Below, piece by piece: positions 9,181-17,161 of a stretch of DNA of 64,000 nt. Every line of letters starts with the position of its first letter. Position 1 is the first letter of the stretch. The position numbers and the translations under genes are program-made. The stretch covers positions 27,648-91,647 of the forward strand of contig PGYV01000012.1 of the NCBI GenBank assembly GCA_002839855.1, written 5' to 3'. The stretch is from Candidatus Goldiibacteriota bacterium HGW-Goldbacteria-1. Lineage in GTDB: Bacteria; Oederibacteriota; PGYV01. The notes under the pieces are model-generated. The model did not search any database, was not told where the DNA came from, and saw nothing but the letters and a program-made list of their open reading frames with translations.

Positions 9181-9428
9181 CAGATTTTTCTGCCTTTGCG
9201 CATCTTTCTTACATAATTATCAGTTCCGTTTTTAAGTTCGGGATGTTTTTTATCACTCCAGGCCCCATAACCCGCCTCAATATCTTCTGAAAAATGCTGT
9301 GCTTCAATATAATTTTCTATCGCCTCTGTTACGATTGTGGAAAAATTGGTTTTTTTCCGTTTTATAATAGGAACAAGGGAATCTAAAACAGATTTTTCAA
9401 GCCTTAATGCCTTCAGCTGCGTTTTCAT
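9180..9428 (-). CDS. Ribbon-helix-helix-like antitoxin partner of the PIN toxin
   Basis: The 82-residue protein has an N-terminal segment (TQLKALRLEKSVLDSLV then RKKTNFSTIVTEAIENYIEA) that fits a short ribbon followed by two helices, as in RHH/CopG-type VapB antitoxins. The charged C-terminal tail (WSDKKHPELKNG, VRKMRKGRKI) would bind and block the toxin. A strong AAGGAGG site lies five bases before the ATG. It precedes and overlaps the toxin, the usual antitoxin-first order. Inverted arms GTATAAC/GTTATAC upstream (9480-9508) could be its operator. Known of the family: dimers repress their own operon. Confidence 0.78.
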   Translation of the reverse strand: MKTQLKALRLEKSVLDSLVPIIKRKKTNFSTIVTEAIENYIEAQHFSEDIEAGYGAWSDKKHPELKNGTDNYVRKMRKGRKI

Positions 9429-9479
9429 ACCATCCTCCTTTTTATCCTGTATACAAGTATATCAGAAAAAGATGATTTC

Positions 9480-9508
9480 GTATAACAAAAAGTTAAAAAT
9501 CGTTATAC
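9480..9508 (-). promoter_or_regulatory. Possible operator of the PIN/RHH operon
   Basis: Perfect 7-bp inverted arms GTATAAC (9480-9486) and GTTATAC (9502-9508) lie about 50 bases before the antitoxin start. The same arms recur before the Phd-like antitoxin at 20806-20831. Function is inferred from position only. Confidence 0.35.
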
Positions 9509-9609
9509 ACAAGAGAAATGTAATAAGATGCATTTACTTTCCACTTTTAACCCCGGATAAGGCGTTTAGTATTATGCATTTCACAATATTTTAGTTTAAA
9601 AAGAACTGT

Positions 9610-9635
9610 AAGCAAGGGCTGACCCCATCGCTTTT
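9610..9635. repeat. REP-like motif overlapping a stop codon
   Basis: Contains AAGGGCTGACCCC and runs into the stop codon of the SnoaL-like gene at 9634-9636. Member of the GGGGTCAGACyCC-type group of short palindromic motifs in this window. Confidence 0.5.
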
Positions 9636-10050
9636 AAATACCCAGCTGGCTGAACATCGTCTGTTTATCCCAGTATCCGTGCTGCGAAATAATCTTCCCT
9701 TCCCTAAACTGAAAAACTTCACATCCGCGCATATTAAAACCGCGGCCTGTGGGCGGATGCCCCGCAAAATCACCGCTCATTGTGCCTTTGAATACCCATT
9801 CAATCGCCGCCCCGTCACCGTTTTCCAGCAGTTTTTCAACTTCAAGGCGGATATCAGGGAAAGCCTGAAAAGTCTTTTTATATACAGCCCGGATACCTTC
9901 CCGTCCCTGTACAGGGCTTGGGTAAGGAATCTGCGTATTGACCGCATCATCATGGTATAACTCCGCGATGGCATCCGCATTATGGCTGTTATAAGCCTCC
10001 GCCCACTTTTCAACAAGGTGTTTGAATGAATTACTCCCCGGATGTGCCAT
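9634..10050 (-). CDS. SnoaL-like (NTF2-fold) protein
   Basis: Starting at the ATG at 10048-10050, which has AAAGGGGG five bases upstream, gives 138 residues. The sequence has the classical SnoaL/ester-cyclase layout: VEKWAEAYNSHNADAIAELYHDDAV, GREGIRAVYKKTFQAFPDI, VFKGTMSGDFAGHPPTGRGF and QFREGKIISQHGYWD. These small cone-shaped alpha+beta barrels bind hydrophobic ligands or act as isomerases/cyclases/hydrolases; the substrate here is unknown. The gene stands alone between two TA or TPR genes with its own REP-like motif at the 3' end. NTF2-fold proteins are common passengers of mobile cassettes. Confidence 0.85.
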   Translation of the reverse strand: MAHPGSNSFKHLVEKWAEAYNSHNADAIAELYHDDAVNTQIPYPSPVQGREGIRAVYKKTFQAFPDIRLEVEKLLENGDGAAIEWVFKGTMSGDFAGHPPTGRGFNMRGCEVFQFREGKIISQHGYWDKQTMFSQLGI

Positions 10051-10148
10051 ACAACCCCCTTTCATTAATGTTATTTTATTACATCAGATTTAAAATTAAA
10101 GTTACCGCAGCACGGGTAAAATCAACCCCTGACAAAGATAAAAGTTAT

Positions 10149-10174
10149 CAGCAAGGCCTGCCCCCGTTCACTTA
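10149..10174. repeat. REP-like motif overlapping a stop codon
   Basis: CAGCAAGGCCTGCCCCCGTT followed by CACTTA; the TGA stop of the TPR gene (10168-10170) is inside it, so the last codons of that gene come from the repeat. Confidence 0.5.
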
Positions 10175-11613
10175 TCCGACGGATGCATTTCAAGCGAATT
10201 GCTTATATCCATCATCCGTGGCATTTTGAAATCAGCATCGTTTATATTATTCACCATATCATCAGCCATCTGCGCGTATTTTGTATTTGAACCGCTTTTA
10301 TTAATCACTTTAAAATATTTCAGGGCCTTGTCAGTATCTGCCTTCGCGGAGTTTATACCCAGAAAGTAATACGCGGCATCATGAATGTAGGCATCGTCAT
10401 CTTCACAAAGGCCGGACCAGTATTTATCCGCCGCGGACTTATCCGCAAGATTTTGCAGGGCCCACGCGTAGTAATAATCCACTTCCCTTTTTTCATCTTT
10501 TGAAAGGGTAACATTGGCATATATTCTGTCCATTACTTTTTTCGACCTGGAATAAAGGCTGTATTTTAAAAGGTCATACGCCAGATTAATATTAATGATA
10601 AGCGATTTCGGATTCTCTTTACCCATTATTTCAAGAGCAAACATACGAAGGTTGCTGTCAATATTACTTATTTTCAGGGTTTTCAGATCGGCTTTATCGC
10701 CCTGCCCGATAAATAAATTAATGAATTCAACATCATTATCTTCGCCTTTTTTGAATTGCTTCAGGGTGTTTGCCCAGGAAGGCTTTTTATAGAGCCGCTG
10801 ATACATCCCCTTGTATGCAAGATGATAATCATTGCCTTCAAGTTTGGAATAAATCTCCGCCGCTTTCAGTGCTTTGGCATATTGTTCAACCGAAAAATAA
10901 ATAGAAGTAACAGTCATTGCCGTAATGCTGTCAACATTCCCGATTTCCATACACTTATCAGCGTACTTCACCGCCTTTTCGTAATCGCCTTCACGGACAT
11001 ACAACACCGCAAGGTCGTTTGAAAACAGTGATTCTTTCGGGTAAATTTCTATCAATGTTTTATAGACCTTTACAGCAGAATTAAAATCCGCCCTTTTATA
11101 CAGGTTTACGGCGTAATCCCCAAAATTCGCTATCATATCGCGGTTGTCCGGAAACTGTGCCTTCATGCGCTTTATCATCCCTATAAGTTTGTCTGTATTA
11201 TATGAAACCGAGTACATATGGCAAAGCGTGTAATAAGATGTCAGCCAGTCCGGTTTTGCCTTTATCGCCTTTATCAAATACCCCTCTGACACGGCAGCTG
11301 TTTCTTTATCTACAGTATAAGGAAGGCCTCCCGTATATGCGGCAGCACGGGAGAATATAGATTCATCAAAATTGCGGAAAATTGCCACATCACCTTTATT
11401 AACAAGATACCGGGACAGATATATGCTTGATTTAAGCGTGTAGCCCTCGTGGACATTCTTACCGGATTTTATCATAGAATCCGCAAGGGCATCCGCGCTG
11501 TCAAATTCCGCTTCGCCGATAAGCGAGCAGCCTTTGCTGTATTGTTCGGAATCACCGAAAGCAAAAGCGCAGAATAAAGTCAGAATTAACATAATAAATA
11601 AAGTCCTTTTCAT
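10168..11613 (-). CDS. Periplasmic TPR-repeat protein
   Basis: The 481-residue protein has a signal peptide (MKRTLFIMLILTLFCAFAFG) and a long series of TPR-like helix pairs. Clear ones include FNSAVKVYKTLIEIYPKE, DYEKAVKYADKCMEIGN and ADTDKALKYFKVINKSG. TPRs are protein-interaction scaffolds; no enzyme motif is seen. GAGGAGGG precedes the ATG. It lies 43 bases downstream of another exported protein of similar style (11657-12850), so the two may be one transcript driven from the promoter at 12879-12907. The last residues (HPSDK) fall in a REP-like motif. Confidence 0.75.
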   Translation of the reverse strand: MKRTLFIMLILTLFCAFAFGDSEQYSKGCSLIGEAEFDSADALADSMIKSGKNVHEGYTLKSSIYLSRYLVNKGDVAIFRNFDESIFSRAAAYTGGLPYTVDKETAAVSEGYLIKAIKAKPDWLTSYYTLCHMYSVSYNTDKLIGMIKRMKAQFPDNRDMIANFGDYAVNLYKRADFNSAVKVYKTLIEIYPKESLFSNDLAVLYVREGDYEKAVKYADKCMEIGNVDSITAMTVTSIYFSVEQYAKALKAAEIYSKLEGNDYHLAYKGMYQRLYKKPSWANTLKQFKKGEDNDVEFINLFIGQGDKADLKTLKISNIDSNLRMFALEIMGKENPKSLIININLAYDLLKYSLYSRSKKVMDRIYANVTLSKDEKREVDYYYAWALQNLADKSAADKYWSGLCEDDDAYIHDAAYYFLGINSAKADTDKALKYFKVINKSGSNTKYAQMADDMVNNINDADFKMPRMMDISNSLEMHPSDK

Positions 11614-11656
11614 AAACCCTCCTCAACGTGTAAATAACGATAATAATCCCTTTTTG

Positions 11657-12850
11657 CTATTTTTCCTTGTCTTTCTGCTTCAATACGTTTTTTAACAAAG
11701 AAGCAAGCCATGAACGGGCGCCGGCATCCAGATCTTTTTCATTTTCATAGGCAAAGTAACAGTAATCAAAAACCAAATCATGCCGGCTGCAGTTGCTTAA
11801 CAGTGATTTTACCGCGGCGCCAAAGATAGCACCTTTTAAAAGTTCTTCTTTATCTTTCTTGGTGGGGCTGGTGATATTTTTATAATTATCCACCCTGTCA
11901 TTATATTTGCCGTATTCAAGGACTTCAACAAGCCGCTTAACCGGTTTATAACTGCCGGTGGCAAAAAACTCCCCCCACAATGCGTCAAGCTGCCCGCCGT
12001 CTTCAATACTTTTATATGGATTTTTTACGTACTCGACGTCTTTTATCTTTTCGTAAGCGGTTTTTTCATCGCCCTTAAGGCCGGCAAAAAAATCTTTAAA
12101 ATCATAATCCGAATACCTAAAAAGCCACAGCAGGTAAAGTTTTGCCTTTAAATCAACTTTCTTATACTCTTCAAGCGCTATTGGCACTAAAAACATATTA
12201 TTATTAAAAACATTAAGGACAAAAGCAAACATTGGCACAAAAGAACTGTCGCTTTCTGATAATGCACTTTTGCCATAATACAAATAATTGGCTAACACCT
12301 TTCCGGGTTCCGGCTTTTTATAATAATTCATCATCCATTCGCCAAGTTCATCGTCATTTTTAACCGGCTCTTCCCCTTCAAACTCCGCAAGCTGAAAATC
12401 GCCTTCCAGTTTTTTCTCGCTTCCTTCAATTTTATCTTTAAGCACAGCCTCAACTTTATACTTCCCAAGCGGTTTGTCTTTTTCAAGGTTAATCTTTATG
12501 TTTCCGCGGGCAATATAAACTCCTTTAGGATTAAGCCCATCCGTTTCAATTGCGGGTATATCTTTCTGCTGAAAATATATTTCATTTTCAGGATTTGTAA
12601 CTTTAATATCATAAACAACATTCATATGCCCGTTTTTATCAGCTTTATAATTCCCAAAAACAACATTTATAAAGAAAAATTCATCCTGATAGACTTTTCC
12701 CGTTGTCGCGATATTAGGAGCATTCTCATAAACGGTTTTATACCAGTGGTCTTCCAGATTAAAGTTTTTATGGATCAGCAGAACCCCGTCAACCGCAAAA
12801 AGATTTAAAGCCGGCAATAAAAACCCCAAAAGTAATATATATTTTTTCAT
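11657..12850 (-). CDS. Exported protein of unknown function
   Basis: The start at 12848-12850 is chosen because AGGAGGG is four bases upstream and the following residues form a signal peptide (MKKYILLLGFLLPALNLFA); a longer frame upstream has no site. The mature protein has a beta-rich first part (about 20-160: FFINVVFGNY, VVYDIKVTNPENEIYF, GKYKVEAVLKDK) resembling an Ig-like domain, then an alpha-helical part rich in Lys and aromatic residues. I do not recognise the family. It is divergent from the membrane-protein gene at 12979 across a spacer with back-to-back promoters, and upstream of the TPR gene. Confidence 0.7.
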   Translation of the reverse strand: MKKYILLLGFLLPALNLFAVDGVLLIHKNFNLEDHWYKTVYENAPNIATTGKVYQDEFFFINVVFGNYKADKNGHMNVVYDIKVTNPENEIYFQQKDIPAIETDGLNPKGVYIARGNIKINLEKDKPLGKYKVEAVLKDKIEGSEKKLEGDFQLAEFEGEEPVKNDDELGEWMMNYYKKPEPGKVLANYLYYGKSALSESDSSFVPMFAFVLNVFNNNMFLVPIALEEYKKVDLKAKLYLLWLFRYSDYDFKDFFAGLKGDEKTAYEKIKDVEYVKNPYKSIEDGGQLDALWGEFFATGSYKPVKRLVEVLEYGKYNDRVDNYKNITSPTKKDKEELLKGAIFGAAVKSLLSNCSRHDLVFDYCYFAYENEKDLDAGARSWLASLLKNVLKQKDKEK

Positions 12851-12878
12851 ACACCCTCCTGATATTTTAAAACAATTT

Positions 12879-12907
12879 ATTATATTCCCATTTAAACTAT
12901 TTTGCAA
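12879..12907 (-). promoter_or_regulatory. Sigma-70-like promoter
   Basis: On the minus strand TTGCAA (12902-12907), a 17-base spacer and a perfect TATAAT (12879-12884) precede the gene starting at 12850. Confidence 0.6.
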
Positions 12908-12936
12908 TTGACACTTTATCAATTTTACCGCAAAAT
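12908..12936 (+). promoter_or_regulatory. Sigma-70-like promoter
   Basis: Perfect TTGACA (12908-12913), 17-base spacer, then CAAAAT (12931-12936), which matches four of six -10 positions. It precedes the plus-strand gene at 12979 and abuts the divergent promoter. Confidence 0.45.
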
Positions 12937-12978
12937 AAATTGTTTGCAGTTTACTAAACTATACCTGGGAGGGTTTTA

Positions 12979-14310
12979 ATGGAAAAGACAAAAAAGGTTT
13001 CTTTTACAGAAAGTGTCAAGGAAGGGGCGCAGCTATACTTTAACAATCTGGCTTTAATTATAATTATTGACCTTATTTCGCTTATACCCTATGCAGTCAC
13101 TCACTACCTTGCTGCCGCGGGAAAAGCAAGCAGTTCTTTTATTATTCCCGCGATGCTTATAAACGCGTTTCTTATGCTGGTAAACAACGGCGCGCTATAC
13201 ACGTTATTTCATAAATCTTATAACGGCGTTAAAATAAGTTTTTCAGAGGCTTTTATGGCCGGCGTTAAAGTAAGCGGAAAGCTGTTATTGGTAGGATTAC
13301 TTATAACCGCGGCAATCATGGCGGGTTCTTTTCTGTTAATAATTCCCGGTATAATAATAGCTTTTAAATACTGGTTTGCCGTCATTGCGGTTATCGTGGA
13401 AGATAAAGAAATAGGGCCATTAAAACTTAGTTCGCATCTGTCAAAAGGAAACGCCGGAATAATCTTCCTGACCATGCTGCTTTTTGTCCTTGTGTCAGTT
13501 TTCACGCCTTTTATTTACAGGTTAGCGCCTGTAAACGCTTTTTTATTCTTTCCTTTAATGATCATTTTCAATCTGTTAAGCACCATAGTCCAGTCAATAC
13601 AATACATCACTTACGCAAAAATACGCGCGTCCAAAGCCGATGAAATATCGCCTGATAAAATAAAAGCAATAGACTCCGGCGCGGGCTGCGCGATTACAGC
13701 CGCGTTAATAATTTTTTTAACAGCCGCCGGAATAATTGCGGCAGTATTTGTCACAAAATCAATCGGTTTTAACAAAATTCTAAAAGCCATTTACGGCAAC
13801 ACCGCGGTTTTATCAGAGGATATCAATTTGCAAATGAACGAAAACTGGTATTTTATCAAGCTGCCTCCGGGCCATTACAGTTACACTGTAATCAGGCATA
13901 ACGAAACAGGCAAACAAGGAATATACGCGGCAATGATAAGGTCAATTGAACTGACCGAAGTTGAAAAAACGCTTATGGGAGATTCCGGGGTAATCAATTC
14001 CCCTTTAAAGCTGATACACGCCCTGGAAGCAAGGATAAATAACGGAAATGAAAGCAATTCAATTCCGGCAAAATGGAACCTTGATGAAAAAATTAAAATA
14101 TTGCCTGTTATGGTAAACGGCACAAAATGGTCTAAAGCTGTTGTTCCAAACGCGGATGAAAGCACCGGGACAAAATGGAACGTGTTCTTTACCACGAAAA
14201 AAGACAGGCTTATCTATCTTTTTTACCGCACCGCGTTTGATAAAACTGATATTAAGACATATACAGAAGACGAAAAAGAGCTGTTTTCACTTTTTGAAAT
14301 TAAGAAATAA
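12979..14310 (+). CDS. Multipass membrane protein with C-terminal soluble domain
   Basis: This is the only convincing plus-strand gene. GGGAGGG lies five bases before the ATG. The first ~265 of 443 residues hold about six or seven membrane segments (LALIIIIDLISLIPYAV, LLVGLLITAAIMAGSFLLII, IIFLTMLLFVLVSVF, FLFFPLMIIFNLLSTIV, ITAALIIFLTAAGIIAAVFV), and the segment after the third (IIAFKYWFAVIAVIVEDKE) recalls DUF975/glycerophosphodiesterase-type membrane domains. The C-terminal ~175 residues are soluble (NENWYFIKLPPGHYSYTV, VNGTKWSKAVVP). Function is unknown. A strong terminator follows the stop. Confidence 0.75.
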   Translation: MEKTKKVSFTESVKEGAQLYFNNLALIIIIDLISLIPYAVTHYLAAAGKASSSFIIPAMLINAFLMLVNNGALYTLFHKSYNGVKISFSEAFMAGVKVSGKLLLVGLLITAAIMAGSFLLIIPGIIIAFKYWFAVIAVIVEDKEIGPLKLSSHLSKGNAGIIFLTMLLFVLVSVFTPFIYRLAPVNAFLFFPLMIIFNLLSTIVQSIQYITYAKIRASKADEISPDKIKAIDSGAGCAITAALIIFLTAAGIIAAVFVTKSIGFNKILKAIYGNTAVLSEDINLQMNENWYFIKLPPGHYSYTVIRHNETGKQGIYAAMIRSIELTEVEKTLMGDSGVINSPLKLIHALEARINNGNESNSIPAKWNLDEKIKILPVMVNGTKWSKAVVPNADESTGTKWNVFFTTKKDRLIYLFYRTAFDKTDIKTYTEDEKELFSLFEIKK

Positions 14311-14330
14311 ATTCACTATCTTTTAATTAA

Positions 14331-14369
14331 AAACGCCCTGTCCGTGGTAAACCACCGGACAGGGCGTTT
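14331..14369 (+). terminator. Rho-independent terminator of the membrane-protein gene
   Basis: A 17-18 bp stem with one bulge (AAACGCCCTGTCCG... / CGGACAGGGCGTTT) and a TAAA loop, 20 bases after the stop. It is nearly symmetric, so it may also act on minus-strand transcripts. Confidence 0.75.
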
Positions 14370-14430
14370 AAAATTTAATAACAAACACGCGACATGCTGT
14401 ATTTCATCTTTGCATATTCCGCTAAAACCC

Positions 14431-14456
14431 TTAGTCAGGGCACGGCGCCGGGTTAC
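14431..14456. repeat. Solo end of the inverted-repeat element family
   Basis: TTAGTCAGGGCACGGCGCCG followed by GGTTAC is a diverged copy of the right end of the elements at 19787, 22775 and 34841. It lies about 30 bases past the abiEii stop. Confidence 0.5.
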
Positions 14457-14487
14457 TTTATAAACACGGCAGGACATGTTTACTTAA

Positions 14488-15300
14488 TTATTCCCCGCTC
14501 CAGCTTTTATTCTTTATAAGCTGTTTAAATACCGGCAGCGTAAGCATCTGCGCTTCATTTCTATTTATAAGAAATTTTTCAACATCCGATTTAACCTGTT
14601 TAAAATCAACCTTTTCAAGACGTTTTAAAAGCGCCGCAGGCAGATTTGCACTGTCATAAACCGCTTCTTTATTCTCTGTCTGGCGCGCGGCATTTGAAAG
14701 CATTTTATAATTAGGCGTTACCTTCTTTGTAAGGTACCACAACAGGTCGTAATAATCCCTTGCCTTTGAATATTTTCGGAACAGGCAGGCGTGCAGTTTG
14801 CCGCTGAACAGCGACGGCAAATCGTGGCAGTTAAGCTGAAAAATATAAAATTTATTTATCAGCACGGTCTCATTGCGCCACCCGCCGGGCGGATTCATAT
14901 CCACTTCAATTTTAACGCTTATATTCTGGGACTTCATACTGCCCGCGCCGGCCTGAGCGATAAGCCCAGGGAATTTTAAAAACAAAAACTTTACCGCCTG
15001 CCCTCCGGTTTTTTTATTATATTCAATGCCGCTTTTATTCAGGCTGTTATAAAGCCCTTGGCACATTGCGTCAAAATCAAATCCCTTTTTCAGGGTCAGC
15101 GAAAAATCCAGATCTTCCGAAAAACGGTTTAAACCGTGTACAATGCGCAGCGCGGTTCCGCCCACAAATGAAATATTCTTAAACATACCCCGGTCTGAAA
15201 GTTCCTTTAAAATAATAACCTGCAGGTTTTCCCTTAGTATGTTTGTTTTCTGCTCTGCCGACTGATTTTTTTCAATATCCTGAAAAATAAGTTCTTTCAT
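14488..15300 (-). CDS. abiEii: AbiEii-type nucleotidyltransferase toxin
   Basis: The 270-residue product has the DNA-polymerase-beta-like NTase core of the AbiEii/AbiGii family: FVGGTALRIVHGLNRFSEDLDFSLT (GG near 47-48, acidic pair in SEDLDFS near 62-65) and KARDYYDLLWY near residue 175. Family members transfer nucleotides to tRNA or other acceptors and cause bacteriostasis, giving phage abortive infection. It starts four bases inside its partner gene (ATGA overlap), so translation is coupled. Length and motif order match intact family members. The acceptor cannot be predicted. Confidence 0.9.
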   Translation of the reverse strand: MKELIFQDIEKNQSAEQKTNILRENLQVIILKELSDRGMFKNISFVGGTALRIVHGLNRFSEDLDFSLTLKKGFDFDAMCQGLYNSLNKSGIEYNKKTGGQAVKFLFLKFPGLIAQAGAGSMKSQNISVKIEVDMNPPGGWRNETVLINKFYIFQLNCHDLPSLFSGKLHACLFRKYSKARDYYDLLWYLTKKVTPNYKMLSNAARQTENKEAVYDSANLPAALLKRLEKVDFKQVKSDVEKFLINRNEAQMLTLPVFKQLIKNKSWSGE

Positions 15301-15926
15301 TTTTCCCCCTTTTCATAAGCCCGGCGCAGCGTTTCTGCATATCTTGCCGGAAATTTGACGATATAAGCGTTTAGGACTTTTTTATCAAGCAATTTAAGGT
15401 TCTGCACCCTGTTTTTTTCAATAAAACCTTCAATAGGTTCTGTTTTAGAACGCCTGCAATATCTAAGATATACAAAATCAAGAAACGCCTTTTCCGGCGC
15501 CGCCACAAGTACATTCATTCCATTTTCATCTTTTTGCGGTACAGCGCCGAAAAAAAGCGCGCTTTTAAGGTTGGAATATGAAAACACGCCGAAATGATTT
15601 TCAAAAACAGCGGTTTTGGAAGCGGTTACGGATGTCATTTCATGGACAGTCTCCGGAATCATTCCGTAATGGTACATGGCGTATTCCATGCTTACGTATG
15701 AAGGAGTATAGATATAATTGGCGATGAAAAACCTGCTTAAAGGGATTTTCCTGTCATTGTCATTAAGCGTGTACAGGTTATTCTTAAGCCTGTACAGATA
15801 ACCCTTTTTTGTCCATTTATTGATATTATCCCTAAGCGAAGGCCGATTTAAAGCCGCGCCTTCCAGCGCGGAAATATTAAACACAGGTACATTCTGATAA
15901 CTGTTTTTAAAGTCAATATACTTCAT
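15297..15926 (-). CDS. abiEi: AbiEi-type antitoxin / transcriptional regulator
   Basis: The 209-residue product starts at the ATG at 15924-15926 with AAGGCGG nine bases upstream; a TTG two codons earlier is less likely. The N-terminal winged helix (RDNINKWTKKGYLYRLKNNLYTL) and the following YIYTPSYVSMEYAMYHYGMIPE and APEKAFLDFVYL are characteristic of AbiEi. Family knowledge: AbiEi represses the operon by binding inverted repeats and neutralises AbiEii without stable binding (type IV system). It is upstream of and overlaps the toxin gene. A near-consensus promoter lies at 15960-15988. Confidence 0.88.
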   Translation of the reverse strand: MKYIDFKNSYQNVPVFNISALEGAALNRPSLRDNINKWTKKGYLYRLKNNLYTLNDNDRKIPLSRFFIANYIYTPSYVSMEYAMYHYGMIPETVHEMTSVTASKTAVFENHFGVFSYSNLKSALFFGAVPQKDENGMNVLVAAPEKAFLDFVYLRYCRRSKTEPIEGFIEKNRVQNLKLLDKKVLNAYIVKFPARYAETLRRAYEKGEK

Positions 15927-15959
15927 TTCCAAAAACCGCCTTTTTTACATGTTTTTAGA

Positions 15960-15988
15960 AATATACAATATAAAAGCAGTTTTGTCAA
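15960..15988 (-). promoter_or_regulatory. Sigma-70-like promoter of the abiE operon
   Basis: TTGACA (15983-15988), 17-base spacer, TATATT (15960-15965), 34 bases before the abiEi start. Confidence 0.65.
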
Positions 15989-16053
15989 TAAAATCCCTTT
16001 ATCGGTTGAAATTGCCCTGTCACCTGTCATCTCCGCCCCATTCTCTTATACCC

Positions 16054-16077
16054 AAGTGAGGCCTAACACGTTTACTT
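16054..16077. repeat. Near-palindromic AAGTGAGG-type motif
   Basis: AAGTGAGGCCTAACACGTTT plus ACTT. Same family as 34680-34703 and 37901-37924. It lies downstream of the gene at 16122, followed by a second motif at 16093. Confidence 0.5.
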
Positions 16078-16092
16078 GTTTCTCAACTCTCA

Positions 16093-16114
16093 ACTTAGGG
16101 TCCGTCCCCTATTA
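16093..16114. repeat. REP-like 3'-end motif
   Basis: CTTAGGGTCCGTCCCCTATT just past the stop of the gene at 16122; nearly identical to 24483-24506 and 20983-21003, each also at a gene end and each preceded by CTCAAC. Confidence 0.6.
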
Positions 16115-16121
16115 TCTTTTC

Positions 16122-16787
16122 TTACTTATGGGTTTCTTTGATAAGTTTTATGTTCACTTCCGGGCTTCCCGGCGGGCCCTGCGGCCCTCTGTATTTCACC
16201 CCGGCGCCGTCTGAAGTTCTAAACCAAAAATCCGCGCTCCAAAACACAGACAAAAATCCCGCCATTCTCATTTCCACTTTTACTGTTTCCGTCGGTTTTC
16301 CAAGAACATCAATTGTTTCATTTCCTTTTTTCTCCAGCTTCATGTTAAAAACTTCAAAATCAAAAGGCCTTACCATTGCGAATTCCTGTGATTTCTCTTT
16401 TGACAGTGCAAAACTGCCGCCCTGGACAAATATATACTGATAAAGAGGTTTGCCCTCTTCAGACTTAACCGTTTTGCTTATGCTGTTTCCTTTGAAAACT
16501 CCCATGGAAAAAATATCATTTCCCATTCTTTCTGTTTTTATATGAATATTGTTTTTATCGTCATCTATTGTAAACCGTAAAGTTTCGCCGTCAGGAGTGT
16601 TTACAGCGGTTGTTGTAACGCCGTCAATATTATTATATAAATATGTATCCCCGCCGCGTTTATCAATTATCCATATACTGTCAGATGTTTTTCCGCCTAC
16701 CGTGACATCAAACAGGTATTCATCCGCCGCCGCCAACAGGGATGTTACCGCAATCATAATAAATACAAATACAAATTTTTTCATCAT
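16122..16787 (-). CDS. Exported protein of unknown function
   Basis: The 221-residue protein has a signal peptide (MMKKFVFVFIMIAVTSLLAAA) and GGAGGT five bases before the first of two adjacent ATGs. The mature part is beta-rich (YLFDVTVGGKTSDSIWII, GDTYLYNN, LRFTIDDDKNNIHIKTE, MKLEKKGNETIDVLGKPTETVKVEMRM) and ends with a Gly/Pro stretch (YRGPQGPPGSPEVNIKLI). The pattern of a periplasmic domain that ends by mentioning a conversion of a gene-coded film to a derived quantity resembles DUF3108-like proteins, but I cannot assign it. No lipobox. No operon partner is evident. Confidence 0.6.
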   Translation of the reverse strand: MMKKFVFVFIMIAVTSLLAAADEYLFDVTVGGKTSDSIWIIDKRGGDTYLYNNIDGVTTTAVNTPDGETLRFTIDDDKNNIHIKTERMGNDIFSMGVFKGNSISKTVKSEEGKPLYQYIFVQGGSFALSKEKSQEFAMVRPFDFEVFNMKLEKKGNETIDVLGKPTETVKVEMRMAGFLSVFWSADFWFRTSDGAGVKYRGPQGPPGSPEVNIKLIKETHK

Positions 16788-16828
16788 TTAAACCTCCGCC
16801 GTTTTTTTAATAATTTTTCTTAGAATCG

Positions 16829-16865
16829 CAATTCAATTTTGGAGTCTGACCCCAAATTTGAATTG
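16829..16865. repeat. Perfect-arm palindrome around GGAGTCTGACCCC
   Basis: Arms CAATTCAAATTT-like on both sides enclose GGAGTCTGACCCC. It abuts the stop of the small membrane-protein gene (16869). Confidence 0.6.
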
Positions 16866-16868
16866 AGC

Positions 16869-17066
16869 CTAAAGCAAAAATACAAAGAGAGAAAAAACGC
16901 CGCCTATTGCCCCCAATACCAGCAATATTATTGCTATCGCACAGCCTGCAGGCGACCACGCGGATAAGGCATAGCCGTCACCGTCCGGAAACCCGCCAAT
17001 GCCGATTCCCAAAAACAAACACAAATAAAACGTCAGCGTTCTTGACCTTGCACCATTATTTCCCAT
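16869..17066 (-). CDS. Small two-segment membrane protein (TM2-like start)
   Basis: The 65-residue protein begins MGNNGARSRTLTFYLCLFLG, which resembles the first helix of TM2-domain proteins, then GIGIGGFPDGDGYALSAWSPAGC and a second hydrophobic segment (AIAIILLVLGAIGGVFSLFVFLL). The usual TM2 FYLG loop is missing. A near-identical but disrupted copy lies at 24232-24429 and has an extra 13-14 bases that restore a GYLGIN motif, so the present copy may be a deletion derivative. GGGGAAAATT precedes the start. It could be a functional small protein or a decaying one. Confidence 0.5.
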   Translation of the reverse strand: MGNNGARSRTLTFYLCLFLGIGIGGFPDGDGYALSAWSPAGCAIAIILLVLGAIGGVFSLFVFLL

Positions 17067-17161
17067 AATTTTCCCCTGTTATTAATATTTATTTCCCGCA
17101 TCCGGCAGTATTAACTCTCCACTCTTATCCGTCTGCTGTTATGCTTTTTCTTGGTGTCGGG